Shown: positions 27,634 to 38,254, counted from the stretch's first letter. The stretch is 64,000 bases of DNA from Paenalcaligenes suwonensis (GCF_011290505.1 NZ_JAANPV010000005.1:186001-250000), one strand, 5' to 3'. The notes: generated by a model from the sequence alone, not told the origin. Numbers and translations are program-made.

Positions 27634-30027
27634 CTAGGCCTCTTGCAAGGCCTCTTTCAATGCAAAGCAGCGCAGTATAGCTTCCACCAATTTAGGTGCT
27701 GATAGCGTATTACGCTGCTGTAGCAATAACTGCAACTGACCATACAAGCCTTGCTGCGATGAGCCAGACTGTAGATCGCTACCCGCCAATGCCAGTAGGG
27801 CTGCTAGCCTCAGTTGTTGTGCCACAGGTAGTTCAACGCTAGATTCATCGTGCACCGCGCGCCATGCCGGAATCAGCAAACGACCTACCAATCGTTGTTC
27901 ATGCTGCAAGATCGCCCACATCGCCACATCGGCTTCGGACAGCATAGACATCGCACCGGCATACACCAGCACCACCATGTCTCGCAACACCGCACCACTG
28001 TATCTGTCGGTTAACCGTACAGCCACCAAGTCCAATGGCAACTCTGCCACGCCTCGTTGACGTATAGATACACGCTCTTTTGCCACCCATAAGGTCAGGC
28101 TAGGAATGCTCTGCCCTACCAATTGCTGCAACTTCAACTTACGTGATAAATCAGACACGGCATTGAATTGCATTTGTTTAATTCTGGCCGCCGCACTGGT
28201 GGTGCCATTTTCATGCCAGAATCGGCTACCCAATGGCACGCTTGCCATGAATGCCGTATCTGCCGCCACTAAAGCCTGCCATACGGAGGGCGTGAAACCA
28301 TCCAGCATATGCATCACAGCCGTTGTATTACGACGTGCCTCTACCCACTGCACCGCTTGCAATAGCTGATCTGCCCATTGCGGCTCTTTCAGCACATGCT
28401 CGCCTACCGTATTTAACCACCCCATGGGGCCAGCCAATTGCTGTAATGGTGCTGCCAGCGCCTCGCCATGCTCAGTACATAAATTAGTGAGCAACGCTTT
28501 GCTTTTTTCAGGCTCATCATTAATCGCTATATTGACTGCCTGATAACTACTGAGCATTACTGTGCCGGTTGATTCACTCAACTCGTGTATGGCCGAGCGC
28601 ATCAAATCTTCCGCCTGTTCGGCTAAGTAAGGAGTATCCAACTGCCCCGATGACAAATCACGCCAACTATCAAAGGCAGCGGACAAGGGCAACGAGTGCT
28701 CAATAGCTGAACTGTGTTTGCGTAAGCCCTCTACATCAAGTTTACGCATCCCCGCGCCACTCATCACCAGTGACGTGAGCTTCTGCTTACGAGCCAAGTC
28801 ATCCGCGTCACTGACGCTCTCTTTTTGTTCCGCTACAGACAACAGTGCCGCCAAATCACCCGCTGTTGGCGCATACAGCGCTTTGCTGTTGTACGCTGTA
28901 CGCGTGAATGCCATATCCACCAATTGCTTGGCAGTCATAAAGCGCAGATTCTCGGGCACTTTCTGTCCATCCGAGACGTAGTGCACGGGCAACTGGTAGC
29001 GTATTGCGGTATCCAATGCAGGCCCTAACCTACTGGCTTCATCTACCTTAGTAATAATGCAACCTGACAATGGCGTACCACCATCAGTTTTATACACGCG
29101 AGCCACTTCGTCTAACGTATCACCATGACTAGACGCGTTAAGCGCCAACAAACGCTGTATGCGCCTACCCGCACTGGATAACAACGCAGCCTGATCCGCC
29201 ACAAAGCTGTCGCGCTGACTAATGCCCACGTTATCAATCAAAATAATTTGGTCGGGCCTGATGGTTAACAACAACTGGCGCAAGCCCGCGCTGTCTTGCT
29301 CCACATGTACCGGCACACGCAAAATATCCGCGTAGATTTTTAGCTGCTCATGCGCACCGATTCGGTAGGTATCGGTCGTAATCAACACCAACTTATCTGG
29401 GCCAAAGCGTTTGACACAACGTGCCGCTAATTTAGCAATGGTGGTGGTTTTTCCCACCCCAGTAGGCCCCACCAAAGCCAGCGCCAAGCCTGGTTGCCAT
29501 AAGCGATCTTCACTAGGCAGCACAGGCAAGTGAGTGTCTAGCTCATGTCTGGCCCACTCAAAAGCCGCTCGGTCATTTAAATGGGCCGGCATACGTTTCA
29601 ACATTGCCCGCAGCAAGGCAGTACTAAAGCCGTAGCCCAATAAGGTTTGAAATAGCGACAGTGTTTCGGGTGCACGCTGCAGTTGGTTGCTCCACAGCAA
29701 TTCATCAATACGGTTTTCTAAGGCACCGCGCATAGCACCGATGGCGGACATGAGCTCAGCAGGTTGCTGCTGACTCACCCCTGCATACGGCGCATTACTG
29801 GGCACAGGCATCGCCGCGGGCGACATACCCACGGGTGCAGACTGCGACTCCTGCATAGGCGCTACCGCCGGCGCAGGCACAGCACTAGCCGTGGCATCCG
29901 TCGCCAAAATTTCTACCCCACCATTGACCCGTCTGTTCGACACAATCAATGCATCTGGCCCTAAAGCCAAACGCACTTGACGCATGGCTTCCCTGCTCGT
30001 ACTACCAAAAAAACGACTTACACTCAT
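27634..30027 (-). CDS. flhF: FlhF, SRP-type GTPase with long C-terminal extension
   Basis: FlhF is an SRP-family GTPase that helps place and start flagella. Residues 1-45 are the conserved N-terminal motif (SRFFGSTSREAMRQVRLALG), 50-90 a Pro/Ala/Gln linker, about 90-175 the N domain and 180-375 the GTPase domain with GPTGVGKTTT (187-196), DTYRIGAHEQL, LIDNVGISQRD (G3, normally DTAG) and TKVDEA (326-331). About 410 further residues follow (to 797), roughly doubling the usual size of FlhF; I recognise no domain in them. Its start overlaps the flhA stop by 4 bases; no flhG follows. Confidence 0.93.
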   Translation of the reverse strand: MSVSRFFGSTSREAMRQVRLALGPDALIVSNRRVNGGVEILATDATASAVPAPAVAPMQESQSAPVGMSPAAMPVPSNAPYAGVSQQQPAELMSAIGAMRGALENRIDELLWSNQLQRAPETLSLFQTLLGYGFSTALLRAMLKRMPAHLNDRAAFEWARHELDTHLPVLPSEDRLWQPGLALALVGPTGVGKTTTIAKLAARCVKRFGPDKLVLITTDTYRIGAHEQLKIYADILRVPVHVEQDSAGLRQLLLTIRPDQIILIDNVGISQRDSFVADQAALLSSAGRRIQRLLALNASSHGDTLDEVARVYKTDGGTPLSGCIITKVDEASRLGPALDTAIRYQLPVHYVSDGQKVPENLRFMTAKQLVDMAFTRTAYNSKALYAPTAGDLAALLSVAEQKESVSDADDLARKQKLTSLVMSGAGMRKLDVEGLRKHSSAIEHSLPLSAAFDSWRDLSSGQLDTPYLAEQAEDLMRSAIHELSESTGTVMLSSYQAVNIAINDEPEKSKALLTNLCTEHGEALAAPLQQLAGPMGWLNTVGEHVLKEPQWADQLLQAVQWVEARRNTTAVMHMLDGFTPSVWQALVAADTAFMASVPLGSRFWHENGTTSAAARIKQMQFNAVSDLSRKLKLQQLVGQSIPSLTLWVAKERVSIRQRGVAELPLDLVAVRLTDRYSGAVLRDMVVLVYAGAMSMLSEADVAMWAILQHEQRLVGRLLIPAWRAVHDESSVELPVAQQLRLAALLALAGSDLQSGSSQQGLYGQLQLLLQQRNTLSAPKLVEAILRCFALKEALQEA

Positions 30028-32138
30028 GCCTGATTACCTATCACTGCCGTCACTTTCATGACGCGTTCATCTGGAATTTCTTGGTTGGACAACACACCTA
30101 ACTGCGGTAAATGGTGACGTAAGAAACGCGACAATGACGGCCTTAACAATGCTGGCACGACCAGCACGGCGGCATCGCCCCGTTGCTCTTGCTGCTGGGT
30201 TGCTCGTTGCGCTTCTGCCAATAGCGTCTCGGCCAAACCTGGCTCTAAGGCACCACTGCTAGTCAACGCTTGCGTGAGCACTCGCTCTAAACGGGCATCT
30301 AAACCAATAACGTGCAACTCGCCCTCGCCGGGGAACCATTGCTGTGTAATAGCGCGACCTAGTGCGGTACGCACCATGGCTAACAATTCTGCCGCCTCAT
30401 CCAAGTTGGCACCCAGCTGATTCTGCGCTTGTAAACGACCAATATTTTCGGACACCACCTCGATAATGGTGCGCATATCGCGTATAGATACTTCTTCGTC
30501 CAACAGCCCACGCAGCACTTTGTGGAATAACCCCAAACTGACCGTTTTGGGCACAAAGTCTTCCACCAGTCGCGGAAGCTCTTTGCCAACACGATCCAAC
30601 AACTGCTGCACTTCTTGTCTACCCAACAACTGCGCACCATGACGATGCAGCAAATGATTCAAGTGAGTAGCCACTACCGTGCTGGCATCCACTACCGTAT
30701 AACCAGAAATTTGTGCCTGTTCACGCAACGACACGTCTATCCACACAGCCGGCAAGCCAAAGGCGGGGTCCGTAGTAGGCGTTCCCGATAAGTTCATGGT
30801 GACGCCACCGGGGTCAATGGCCAACCACTGCCCTGGCATCGCCACACCACGCCCCACTTCTACGCCATACAACAGAACACGGTAATCATTAGGCTTTAAC
30901 TCTAGGTTGTCACGAATGTGCACCACCGGAGGCAAGAACCCCACGTCCTGCGCAAACTTCTTGCGCAAGCTACGGATACGGTGCAAAAGCTCACCATTTT
31001 GGGCATGATCTACCAAGGAGATCAACCGGTAGCCTACCTCTAAGCCTAGAGGGTCTACCATGGCCACATCATCCCAACTGGCTTCCGATGCCGCCGCATC
31101 AGCGGCTTTTTCTGCCTCACTAGGACCTATGATTTCTGCTTGCGCCACCTGTTGTTGGCGTTTTTGTATGGTCCAACCTATGGCTCCAACAATCGCCGCA
31201 AAGGTCAAGAATGCCAAGTGTGGCATGCCGGGAATCAACCCCATCAAGCCCAAAATACCGGCTGTCAAAAACATCACATGCGGGTTGCTAAACAGCTGGT
31301 TAACCATCTGTTGACCCACGTCCTCGTCGGTAGCCACTCGGGACACCACCACACCCGCAGCGGTAGAAATCACCAGCGCCGGGATTTGCGCGACCAAACC
31401 GTCACCAATAGTCAGCAAGGTGTATACATGCCCTGCCTCACTAAAGGATAAATCGTGCTGCATCACCCCTACGATCAGACCACCGATGATGTTAATCACC
31501 ATGATCAGCAAACCAGCAACCGCGTCACCTCGCACGAATTTACTGGCCCCGTCCATCGCCCCGTAGAACTCAGCCTCTTGCGACACTTCCTGACGACGAC
31601 GACGCGCTTCTTCCTCACCAATCAGGCCAGCATTTAAGTCAGCATCAATCGCCATCTGTTTACCGGGCATTGCGTCCAAGGTGAAACGTGCGCCCACCTC
31701 AGCAATACGCCCCGCACCCTTGGTAATCACAATAAAGTTAATGATGACCAAGATAATGAAAACAATTAACCCAACCGCAAAGTTCCCGCCCACCAGAAAG
31801 TGACCGAAAGCCTCAATCACCTGACCAGCGGCATCTGGCCCTTTGTGACCATTTAGCAATACCACCCGCGTGGAAGCGACGTTTAGCGCCAAGCGCAGCA
31901 ACGTCGCAAACAACAGCACAGCCGGAAATGCCGCGAAATCTAAGGGTTTCTTGGTGAACATCGCCACCAACAGAATCATCACCGCCAAGGCTATGTTGAA
32001 GGTAAACAGCAAGTCCAACAAAAAAGGCGGTAATGGCAGCACCATCATTGCCAAGACCAGCAAGATCAGCACCGGGCCTGCCAGCATCTTGGCATGGGCC
32101 GAACCATTATTTTTCAGTAAGGTTAAAAAGCTATTCAT
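30024..32138 (-). CDS. flhA: FlhA, export gate protein
   Basis: FlhA is the nonameric ring that receives chaperone-substrate complexes and uses the proton gradient. The 704-residue product has about eight N-terminal membrane helices, the FHIPEP family core (LVGGNFAVGLIVFIILVIIN, VTKGAGRIAEVGARFTLDAM PGKQ in continuous sequence) and a cytoplasmic domain from about residue 350. It is linked to flhB upstream and flhF downstream by 4-base overlaps. Confidence 0.98.
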   Translation of the reverse strand: MNSFLTLLKNNGSAHAKMLAGPVLILLVLAMMVLPLPPFLLDLLFTFNIALAVMILLVAMFTKKPLDFAAFPAVLLFATLLRLALNVASTRVVLLNGHKGPDAAGQVIEAFGHFLVGGNFAVGLIVFIILVIINFIVITKGAGRIAEVGARFTLDAMPGKQMAIDADLNAGLIGEEEARRRRQEVSQEAEFYGAMDGASKFVRGDAVAGLLIMVINIIGGLIVGVMQHDLSFSEAGHVYTLLTIGDGLVAQIPALVISTAAGVVVSRVATDEDVGQQMVNQLFSNPHVMFLTAGILGLMGLIPGMPHLAFLTFAAIVGAIGWTIQKRQQQVAQAEIIGPSEAEKAADAAASEASWDDVAMVDPLGLEVGYRLISLVDHAQNGELLHRIRSLRKKFAQDVGFLPPVVHIRDNLELKPNDYRVLLYGVEVGRGVAMPGQWLAIDPGGVTMNLSGTPTTDPAFGLPAVWIDVSLREQAQISGYTVVDASTVVATHLNHLLHRHGAQLLGRQEVQQLLDRVGKELPRLVEDFVPKTVSLGLFHKVLRGLLDEEVSIRDMRTIIEVVSENIGRLQAQNQLGANLDEAAELLAMVRTALGRAITQQWFPGEGELHVIGLDARLERVLTQALTSSGALEPGLAETLLAEAQRATQQQEQRGDAAVLVVPALLRPSLSRFLRHHLPQLGVLSNQEIPDERVMKVTAVIGNQA

Positions 32139-33292
32139 TCAGCAGAAGCATTGGCTGAAGGCGACAAAGGATCAAAGCCTTTGGGCACTTCCAAATTAAC
32201 AGGCTGTTGCGGTTCAATTCCCACTCCTTTATTCCAGCTACGTAGCTGGAATACCCAAGCAAGCACTTCCGCAACAACGGCATATAACTCAACAGGAATT
32301 TCCTGATTTAATTCAACATGACTATGTAAGGCCCTCGCCAACGGCGGAGCCTCTAAACGCGGCACACGGTGCTCTGCAGCCACTTCACGTATACGCTGCG
32401 CAATCAAACCGGAGCCTTTAGCCACCACCCGTGGTGCACCTTTTTCACCCTCTGCATAACGCAGCACCACCGCATAGTGGGTAGGGTTGGTAATCACCAC
32501 ATCGGCATTCGGTATTTCTGACATCATGCGTCGCTGGGCCATCGCTCGCTGTTGCGAACGTATGCGACCTTTGACGTGAGGATCCCCTTCGCTTTCTTTG
32601 TGCTCTTCTTTGAGGTCCTGCTTAGACATGCGCATCTTTTTGAAGAAGCTAAATAACTGCCACGGCGCATCAATAAGCACAATCACAATCAGACTGGAAA
32701 TAATCATCGCGCAACTTAGCGCAACCAGCCCCAGCCCCTTCACCAACGCCTCAGTAGGGTTTACATGCATCAGGCTGGTCATTTGATCTCTGTAGTGCCA
32801 GATCACCATCACAGCAACCGTGCCAATTAAGCCTGCCTTAGCCAAGGCTTTCACGAGCTCAATTAACGTCTGCGCTGAAAACATCCGCTTAATCCCTTTA
32901 AGCGGATTCATTTTTTCAAACTTAGGTTCTAGTGACTTCCACGAAAAAAGAAAGCCACCCAGCAAGGCTGAACCCGCAATAGCGGTCACCACCAAGGCTA
33001 AAAATAAGGGCAACAACCCCAACAAAGCCTCAAAAGCCTGCGTGGCTGCTTGGGCAGTCATCACATTTGCTTCGCGCGAAACGCGTACATCAAACCACAT
33101 GCTGCTGCGCATAACGCCGGACAAAGCCTTGTACAGCAAACCACCGGATAGCCACAGTGTTGCTGCACCCACGGCTAAAATCAAAAACGTGCTGAGCTCT
33201 CGCGAACGCGCAACCTGCCCCTCCTCGCGCGCCTTTTCTAGGCGCCGGGGTGAGGCGGGTTCGGTTTTTTCTAGATCGCTGTCCTCAGCCAT
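32135..33292 (-). CDS. flhB: FlhB, export switch protein
   Basis: FlhB controls the switch of substrate specificity in export. I use the ATG giving MAEDSDLEKTEPASPRRLEK, which matches the family start; the frame stays open 96 bases further upstream without a family match. It has four membrane helices and the autocleavage motif NPTH (in DVVITNPTHYAVVLRY), which self-cleaves between Asn and Pro. The 385-residue length is normal. It overlaps flhA by 4 bases. Confidence 0.98.
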   Translation of the reverse strand: MAEDSDLEKTEPASPRRLEKAREEGQVARSRELSTFLILAVGAATLWLSGGLLYKALSGVMRSSMWFDVRVSREANVMTAQAATQAFEALLGLLPLFLALVVTAIAGSALLGGFLFSWKSLEPKFEKMNPLKGIKRMFSAQTLIELVKALAKAGLIGTVAVMVIWHYRDQMTSLMHVNPTEALVKGLGLVALSCAMIISSLIVIVLIDAPWQLFSFFKKMRMSKQDLKEEHKESEGDPHVKGRIRSQQRAMAQRRMMSEIPNADVVITNPTHYAVVLRYAEGEKGAPRVVAKGSGLIAQRIREVAAEHRVPRLEAPPLARALHSHVELNQEIPVELYAVVAEVLAWVFQLRSWNKGVGIEPQQPVNLEVPKGFDPLSPSANASAE

Positions 33293-33414
33293 GCTATGCG
33301 TTGCCAACAAAATTACGGATACATGCCAAAGCGTTATCGTGCTGGCACACGCATCCAAGCGTAAAAATTGTAGAGCAAGCCGCCACAAGCTAAGGACTAA
33401 GCAAAGGCGATAAA

Positions 33415-33436
33415 CCGGCTTTATTCACAAAGCCGG
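33415..33436 (-). terminator. Hairpin after cheZ, weak terminator
   Basis: An 8-base perfect stem (ccggcttt/aaagccgg) with a 6-base loop lies 27 bases downstream of the cheZ stop, in the gap before flhB. Downstream of it on the minus strand only three T follow, so termination would be partial and may attenuate transcription from the che genes into flhBAF. Confidence 0.45.
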
Positions 33437-33463
33437 ATCGAAGTCTGAGGAACTATAGGAGGC

Positions 33464-34111
33464 TTAAAAGCCTAGGCTGGACAGCAAATCGTCCACTTGG
33501 TCTTGGTCGGTCACTACGTCGGCTGCCGCTGTATCGATGACGGGGCCATTTAACAAGCCCGCCGTTTCCTCGCGCTTTTCAGGCGGGACGCTATCAATAA
33601 GCACCTGAACCAGTTCGGTTTCTATCGTGCCTATCACTTTCAACATCCCCTGAATGACCTGCCCAGTGAGATCCTGAAAATCTTGCGCCATGATAATTTC
33701 CATCAGGTTTTCCTGAGTGGATTTACTGTGTCTACCCACCAGATCCAAAAAGTCTCTGGTGTCATCCACAAGCTCACGGGCAACCGGCAGTTCTGCAGGC
33801 TCATCAAACCAGTGCTGCCAGCGTTCGCCTAAATTTTGCGAACCTGCGGCCAGTTGCTCCTGCAATGGGCCGGTTTCTTCTGCGGCAGTTAACACCTTGT
33901 TGGCAGCCTGCTCGGTCATGCGGCCTACGTAGCGCAGCCTATCCCTCGCATCGGGAATGGCATGCGCAGCATCTTTAACCGCCTGATCCAGCCCCAACTC
34001 ATGCATACTCTCGCGCACCAACCGCATGAGCTGCGCGATACGTTGCACGACATCAATAGGCATCACCGCCAATGATTCGTCATTGTTTATCTTGCTGTGA
34101 TCTTCATCCAT
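33464..34111 (-). CDS. cheZ: CheZ, CheY-P phosphatase
   Basis: CheZ dephosphorylates CheY-P. The 215-residue helical product includes the catalytic helix MEIIMAQDFQDLTGQVIQGM, whose Gln is the catalytic residue in the family, and a C-terminal acidic CheY-binding peptide (DQDQVDDLLSSLGF). It directly follows cheY (15 bases), the typical arrangement in beta- and gammaproteobacteria. Confidence 0.97.
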   Translation of the reverse strand: MDEDHSKINNDESLAVMPIDVVQRIAQLMRLVRESMHELGLDQAVKDAAHAIPDARDRLRYVGRMTEQAANKVLTAAEETGPLQEQLAAGSQNLGERWQHWFDEPAELPVARELVDDTRDFLDLVGRHSKSTQENLMEIIMAQDFQDLTGQVIQGMLKVIGTIETELVQVLIDSVPPEKREETAGLLNGPVIDTAAADVVTDQDQVDDLLSSLGF

Positions 34112-34126
34112 CCCGACTCTCCTGCC

Positions 34127-34513
34127 TTAGCCCATTTTTTCGAAAATCTTATTGAGTTTCTCCTCGAGCGTAGCGGCAGTAAAAGGCTTCACCACATAGC
34201 CACTGGCACCAGCTTGAGCTGCTGCAATAATATTTTCTTTCTTGGCTTCCGCTGTCACCATCAGCACAGGCATATTGGACAAATTAGCATCGGCACGTAT
34301 TTGCTTCAGCATTTCCAAACCGTCCAAATTGGGCATATTCCAATCGGACACTACAAAATCAAAGTTGCCATTACGCAGCTTTTCCAAGCCCATAGCACCG
34401 TCTTCTGCTTCATCCACATTCTCGTAGCCTAAATCTTTAAGCAGATTACGGATAATGCGACGCATCGTAGGAAAGTCGTCTACTACAAGAATTTTTATAT
34501 TTTTATTAGCCAT
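34127..34513 (-). CDS. cheY: CheY, chemotaxis response regulator
   Basis: CheY is the diffusible signal that binds FliM. The 128-residue single receiver domain has all key residues: the acidic pair D12/D13 in [11 protein letters not shown], the phosphorylation site D57 in VSDWNMP, T87 in MVTAEA and K109 in YVVKPF. The upstream in-frame extension of 35 residues does not match the family and is excluded by a good [13 protein letters not shown] start. Confidence 0.98.
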   Translation of the reverse strand: MANKNIKILVVDDFPTMRRIIRNLLKDLGYENVDEAEDGAMGLEKLRNGNFDFVVSDWNMPNLDGLEMLKQIRADANLSNMPVLMVTAEAKKENIIAAAQAGASGYVVKPFTAATLEEKLNKIFEKMG

Positions 34514-34562
34514 TAAAAGCTCTCCATCATAAATAAAGCACTGGCGAGGGCCTTTCGCCAAA

Positions 34563-35618
34563 TCAAACCCTGTGTCCGTAAGATCCTGCACTCGCCAGCA
34601 ACTTTGCGCTGATTTCACCTAAAGGCACGGCCTCATCGGCAGCACCTATCATTAATGCTTCTCTGGGCATACCAAAGACCACACTAGTCGCTTCATCTTG
34701 AGCAAAAGTGACGGCACCGGCCTGTTTCATTGCCAACAAGCCTTGCGCCCCGTCTTTACCCATGCCCGTCAACAAAACGCCTACGGTATTTTTTCCAGCC
34801 ACTTCGGCTGCCGAGCGGAACAACACATCCACTGCGGGACGATGTCGATTCACAGGCTCGCTGTCTTCCAGCTCAATCACATAATTTGCACCCGATCGCG
34901 CCAACTTCATGTGCGCAATACCACCGGGCGCCAAGTACACATGTCCAGGTAAGACACGTTGCCCATGCTCTGCCTCGTGCACCTGCACTGCACATAAGCT
35001 GTCTAAACGTTGCACGAATGACCGTGTAAACCCTGCAGGCATATGCTGCGTAATCAAAATGGCCGGGCTATTTGCCGGCATAGGCTCTAACACTTGGCGA
35101 ATCGCTTCCGTCCCCCCTGTGGAGGCACCTATTAGTATGAGCTTTTCAGTCGTCGAGAAATGATGAACCAAGCGTGAACGGGGCTCACTACTTGATGGCA
35201 CCATACTTTGTCGTGGCTTAGACATCGCTGCCGCACGAATTTTGTCGGCGATCAGGTCTGAGTACTCCAGCAACCCATCGCGTAAGCCCAACTTAGGCTT
35301 GGTCACAAAATCCACAGCCCCCAGCTCTAACGCCCTAATGGTGACATCTGAATTGCGCTCCGTCAGTGATGACACCATCACTACCGGCATAGGACGCAAT
35401 CGCATCAATCGCTCTAAGAAGTCCAGCCCATCCATACGCGGCATTTCCACGTCTAGGGTCAACACATCTGGATTGTGCTGCTTGATCAACTCACGTGCGA
35501 CCAATGGGTCTGGAGCCGTTGCCACCACCTCAAGATCAGGATGGCTATTGATGATCTCTACCATCAAACTACGTACTAGTGCCGAGTCATCAACACAAAT
35601 CACTCGAATTTTTTTCAT
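34563..35618 (-). CDS. cheB: CheB, chemoreceptor methylesterase/deamidase
   Basis: CheB removes methyl groups from receptors when phosphorylated by CheA. The 351 residues contain an N-terminal receiver domain (phosphorylation site D56 in [13 protein letters not shown]) and a C-terminal esterase with the catalytic triad positions visible in [11 protein letters not shown] (Ser), TQHMPAGFT (His) and [10 protein letters not shown] (Asp). It follows cheR by 44 bases. Confidence 0.98.
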   Translation of the reverse strand: MKKIRVICVDDSALVRSLMVEIINSHPDLEVVATAPDPLVARELIKQHNPDVLTLDVEMPRMDGLDFLERLMRLRPMPVVMVSSLTERNSDVTIRALELGAVDFVTKPKLGLRDGLLEYSDLIADKIRAAAMSKPRQSMVPSSSEPRSRLVHHFSTTEKLILIGASTGGTEAIRQVLEPMPANSPAILITQHMPAGFTRSFVQRLDSLCAVQVHEAEHGQRVLPGHVYLAPGGIAHMKLARSGANYVIELEDSEPVNRHRPAVDVLFRSAAEVAGKNTVGVLLTGMGKDGAQGLLAMKQAGAVTFAQDEATSVVFGMPREALMIGAADEAVPLGEISAKLLASAGSYGHRV

Positions 35619-35662
35619 GTTACGTTCAATCAGTCAAAGGGATACATGCATGTGTCTAGCGC

Positions 35663-36511
35663 TTAAACGCGCACATACACCGTTTGCCCCTGTAAACGGA
35701 ATGCCTTGCTCAAATGAGAAATATTTTCCGAATGCCCAACAAATAACAAAGCGCCTGGCTTCATCACCTGAGCAAACTTATCCAGCAGTTTGCTTTGCGT
35801 TTCTTTTTCAAAATAGATCATGGTGTTTCTACAGAACACCACATCAAAGCTTTGGTCCGTAGGCCAGTTTTCGGATGACACCAAGTTAATCATCCTGAAA
35901 TCCACCATATTGCGTAGCACTGGTTTCACGCGCACCATACCCGCACGCTTCCCTACCCCTCGCTGGAAGTACTTACGCAGTAACGACTCCTCTACAGGCT
36001 GCACTCTATCTAAGGAGTACACCCCCTCTTCTGCTCGCACCAACGCTTGCGTATCAATGTCGGAAGCCAGCAAGCTACAGGAGATTTCTGCATTGCTTAC
36101 GTTTTCCTGCAGCACCATCGCAATGGTGTATACCTCTTCGCCCGTAGACGCTGCCGCACACCATACCGACAAGGGTTTACTGCGTTTTTTCACAAACTCA
36201 GCCAACGACACAAAGTGATGGCTTTCTCGAAAAAAAGCAGTGTGGTTAATGGTGAAGGTATTTACAAAGCGCTCCCATTCAGGGGCTCGCGGATTGTGAT
36301 CCAGAAAATCCAAATACTGGCGCACTTCTGCGACACCTAAGTTTTTGGTCTCTAGGCCCAAACTGCGGGCCACCATATCTTCTTTGTGCTCGCCCAGCAC
36401 AATGCCCGCTCGCTCTTTGAGCATGCGGGCCGTACGAATGAAATCCTCCCGTGTCGCTTGCGGTATTACCGGCAAAGAATAGACAAAGGATTCCGTCGAA
36501 AGATGAGTCAT
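35663..36511 (-). CDS. cheR: CheR, chemoreceptor methyltransferase
   Basis: CheR methylates receptor glutamates using S-adenosylmethionine. The 282-residue product has the N-terminal helical domain, then HTAFFRESHHF, the SAM-binding segment SVWCAAASTGEEVYTIAMVL and the conserved FDVVFCRNTMIYFEKETQ. There is no TPR extension. It lies 12 bases after the upstream chemoreceptor gene. Confidence 0.98.
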   Translation of the reverse strand: MTHLSTESFVYSLPVIPQATREDFIRTARMLKERAGIVLGEHKEDMVARSLGLETKNLGVAEVRQYLDFLDHNPRAPEWERFVNTFTINHTAFFRESHHFVSLAEFVKKRSKPLSVWCAAASTGEEVYTIAMVLQENVSNAEISCSLLASDIDTQALVRAEEGVYSLDRVQPVEESLLRKYFQRGVGKRAGMVRVKPVLRNMVDFRMINLVSSENWPTDQSFDVVFCRNTMIYFEKETQSKLLDKFAQVMKPGALLFVGHSENISHLSKAFRLQGQTVYVRV

Positions 36512-36523
36512 AAGCCTCTAATA

Positions 36524-38254
36524 CTAAGTCGCCAGCACCTGAGGACGCATCGGGGATATGTCGTCATGTTCGTCGTCGTAGTCATATCCCAGCTCATCTG
36601 CCTGCATTTCAATAATTTCGCCCGAATTAATCTTAAATACTGCTACTACTTCCATCAGGTGCGCTGCCTGACTTTGTAGTGAGCCTGCTGCTGCCGCAGC
36701 CTGCTCTACCAATGCCGCATTTTGCTGTACTACTGCATCCATCTGCGATACGGCTTGGTTGACCTGATCTATACCTTCTGACTGTTCATGTGAGGCAGAG
36801 GAAATTTCGTCCATCAGCACAGTAATACCGCGCACAGAACTCACTACTTCTTGCATGATGCCGCCCGCATCATCCACTTGCCTTGCCCCCACATTCACTT
36901 TCTGCAGTGAGCCTTCAATCAGGACTTTGACCTCTCTAGCGGCCTGTGCACTGCGCTGTGCCAACGAACGCACCTCACCTGCCACCACTGCAAAACCTCT
37001 ACCCTGCTCTCCCGCTCGCGCTGCTTCTACCGCGGCGTTCAGCGCCAAAATATTGGTCTGGAAGGCAATACCATCAATGACGTTCACAATATTGGCGATT
37101 TCATTAGAGCTAGCCGCAATATCGTTCATGGTATCGACCACCTGCGCTACAGCCTGACCACCGCGCTCAGCCACGTTAGAAGCATCGTGTGTCACCCTAT
37201 CGGCTTGCTGCGCATTATCGGCATTCTGGCGCACCGTGCTGGATAGCTCTTCCATACTGGCTGCGGTTTCTTGTAAGGCCGCCGCTTGCTGTTCTGTGCG
37301 ACTGCTTAGATCGGTATTACCTTGAAAAATCTCTTGAGAGCCCTGCTCAATCGCCTGCACACCATCGCGTACCGCCAGCACCATTTTTCGCAAACTATCT
37401 TGCATGCGACGCACGGCTTCACTGAGCACACCAATCTCGTTATCAGAAGTCACTTCAATGCGCTGCGTTAAATCACCACTAGCAATACGATCAAAGTGTT
37501 CTTGTGCGGTGCGCAATGGCGTCAATACCATGCTGCGCAAGAACGCATACACACCCAAGCAAATCAGTACGCATAACGCCAATGCCACACCCACCAACTG
37601 TATGACCAAGTCGTATTGCTTTTCTTCTTTCTCAAAACTTTCATCAATGTACGCCTGCTGGAACTGCTGCAAACGCTCGGCAGCATAGTACATGTCTGAC
37701 TCAGCGCCCGAGGCCAAAATAGCCAAGTGCACTCTAAACTCTTCCATACGCCCCTGCTTCACCAAATCCAGCAGTGGCGGCACAGCTTCTAGCAACTTTT
37801 CAAAGCTGGCATACAACGGCACATAGGTATTATTGATATCTTCAAAACTCTCGGAATACTCATGGAACTCATCAAATGCCATTTTGGTACGTTGGTAGTC
37901 CATGTCTACACGATTCAGCAACCGAATCGTGTTGTCATCCAACTTACGTACTGCACCATCACTACTGTTTACCCATTCGCTAGCGGTGGTGTAGCTCTGA
38001 TTGTTTTGATTTGATATATAAGCAGCCGAAGCCCTACCCAACGCGGTTTGTGTATCTTTATAAAAACCAATACTGCGATTCAATAACTCATTAGCCTTTT
38101 GGTTGGTCACAATGACATCCAACGCTTGGTTATTTGCTCGCAAAGAGAAAATGCCCAATGCCGCACCGGCCAATAACATCACCATAAAGAAAAACATCAC
38201 CAGCAATAAACTGGTTCGTACTTTCAAATTAGCAAGCCCTAACCTTTTCAGCAT
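36524..38254 (-). CDS. Methyl-accepting chemotaxis protein in the che operon
   Basis: A 576-residue chemoreceptor. The start is placed at the second ATG (MLKRLGLANLKVRTSL): a GAGGAG ribosome binding site lies 6 bases before it but abuts the first ATG. It has a membrane helix (about 15-40), a periplasmic four-helix-type ligand domain (about 40-190), a second helix (about 193-215), HAMP, and the signalling hairpin with [20 protein letters not shown]. The tail has an acidic YDYDDEHDD run and no xWxxF pentapeptide, unlike the receptor at 14079-15530. Confidence 0.96.
   Translation of the reverse strand: MLKRLGLANLKVRTSLLLVMFFFMVMLLAGAALGIFSLRANNQALDVIVTNQKANELLNRSIGFYKDTQTALGRASAAYISNQNNQSYTTASEWVNSSDGAVRKLDDNTIRLLNRVDMDYQRTKMAFDEFHEYSESFEDINNTYVPLYASFEKLLEAVPPLLDLVKQGRMEEFRVHLAILASGAESDMYYAAERLQQFQQAYIDESFEKEEKQYDLVIQLVGVALALCVLICLGVYAFLRSMVLTPLRTAQEHFDRIASGDLTQRIEVTSDNEIGVLSEAVRRMQDSLRKMVLAVRDGVQAIEQGSQEIFQGNTDLSSRTEQQAAALQETAASMEELSSTVRQNADNAQQADRVTHDASNVAERGGQAVAQVVDTMNDIAASSNEIANIVNVIDGIAFQTNILALNAAVEAARAGEQGRGFAVVAGEVRSLAQRSAQAAREVKVLIEGSLQKVNVGARQVDDAGGIMQEVVSSVRGITVLMDEISSASHEQSEGIDQVNQAVSQMDAVVQQNAALVEQAAAAAGSLQSQAAHLMEVVAVFKINSGEIIEMQADELGYDYDDEHDDISPMRPQVLAT

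Noticed and set aside
27636-27653. Hairpin aggcct...aggcct between flgN and flhF
   Set aside because: A short palindromic sequence inside the coding end of flhF; no T run, so not a convincing terminator.
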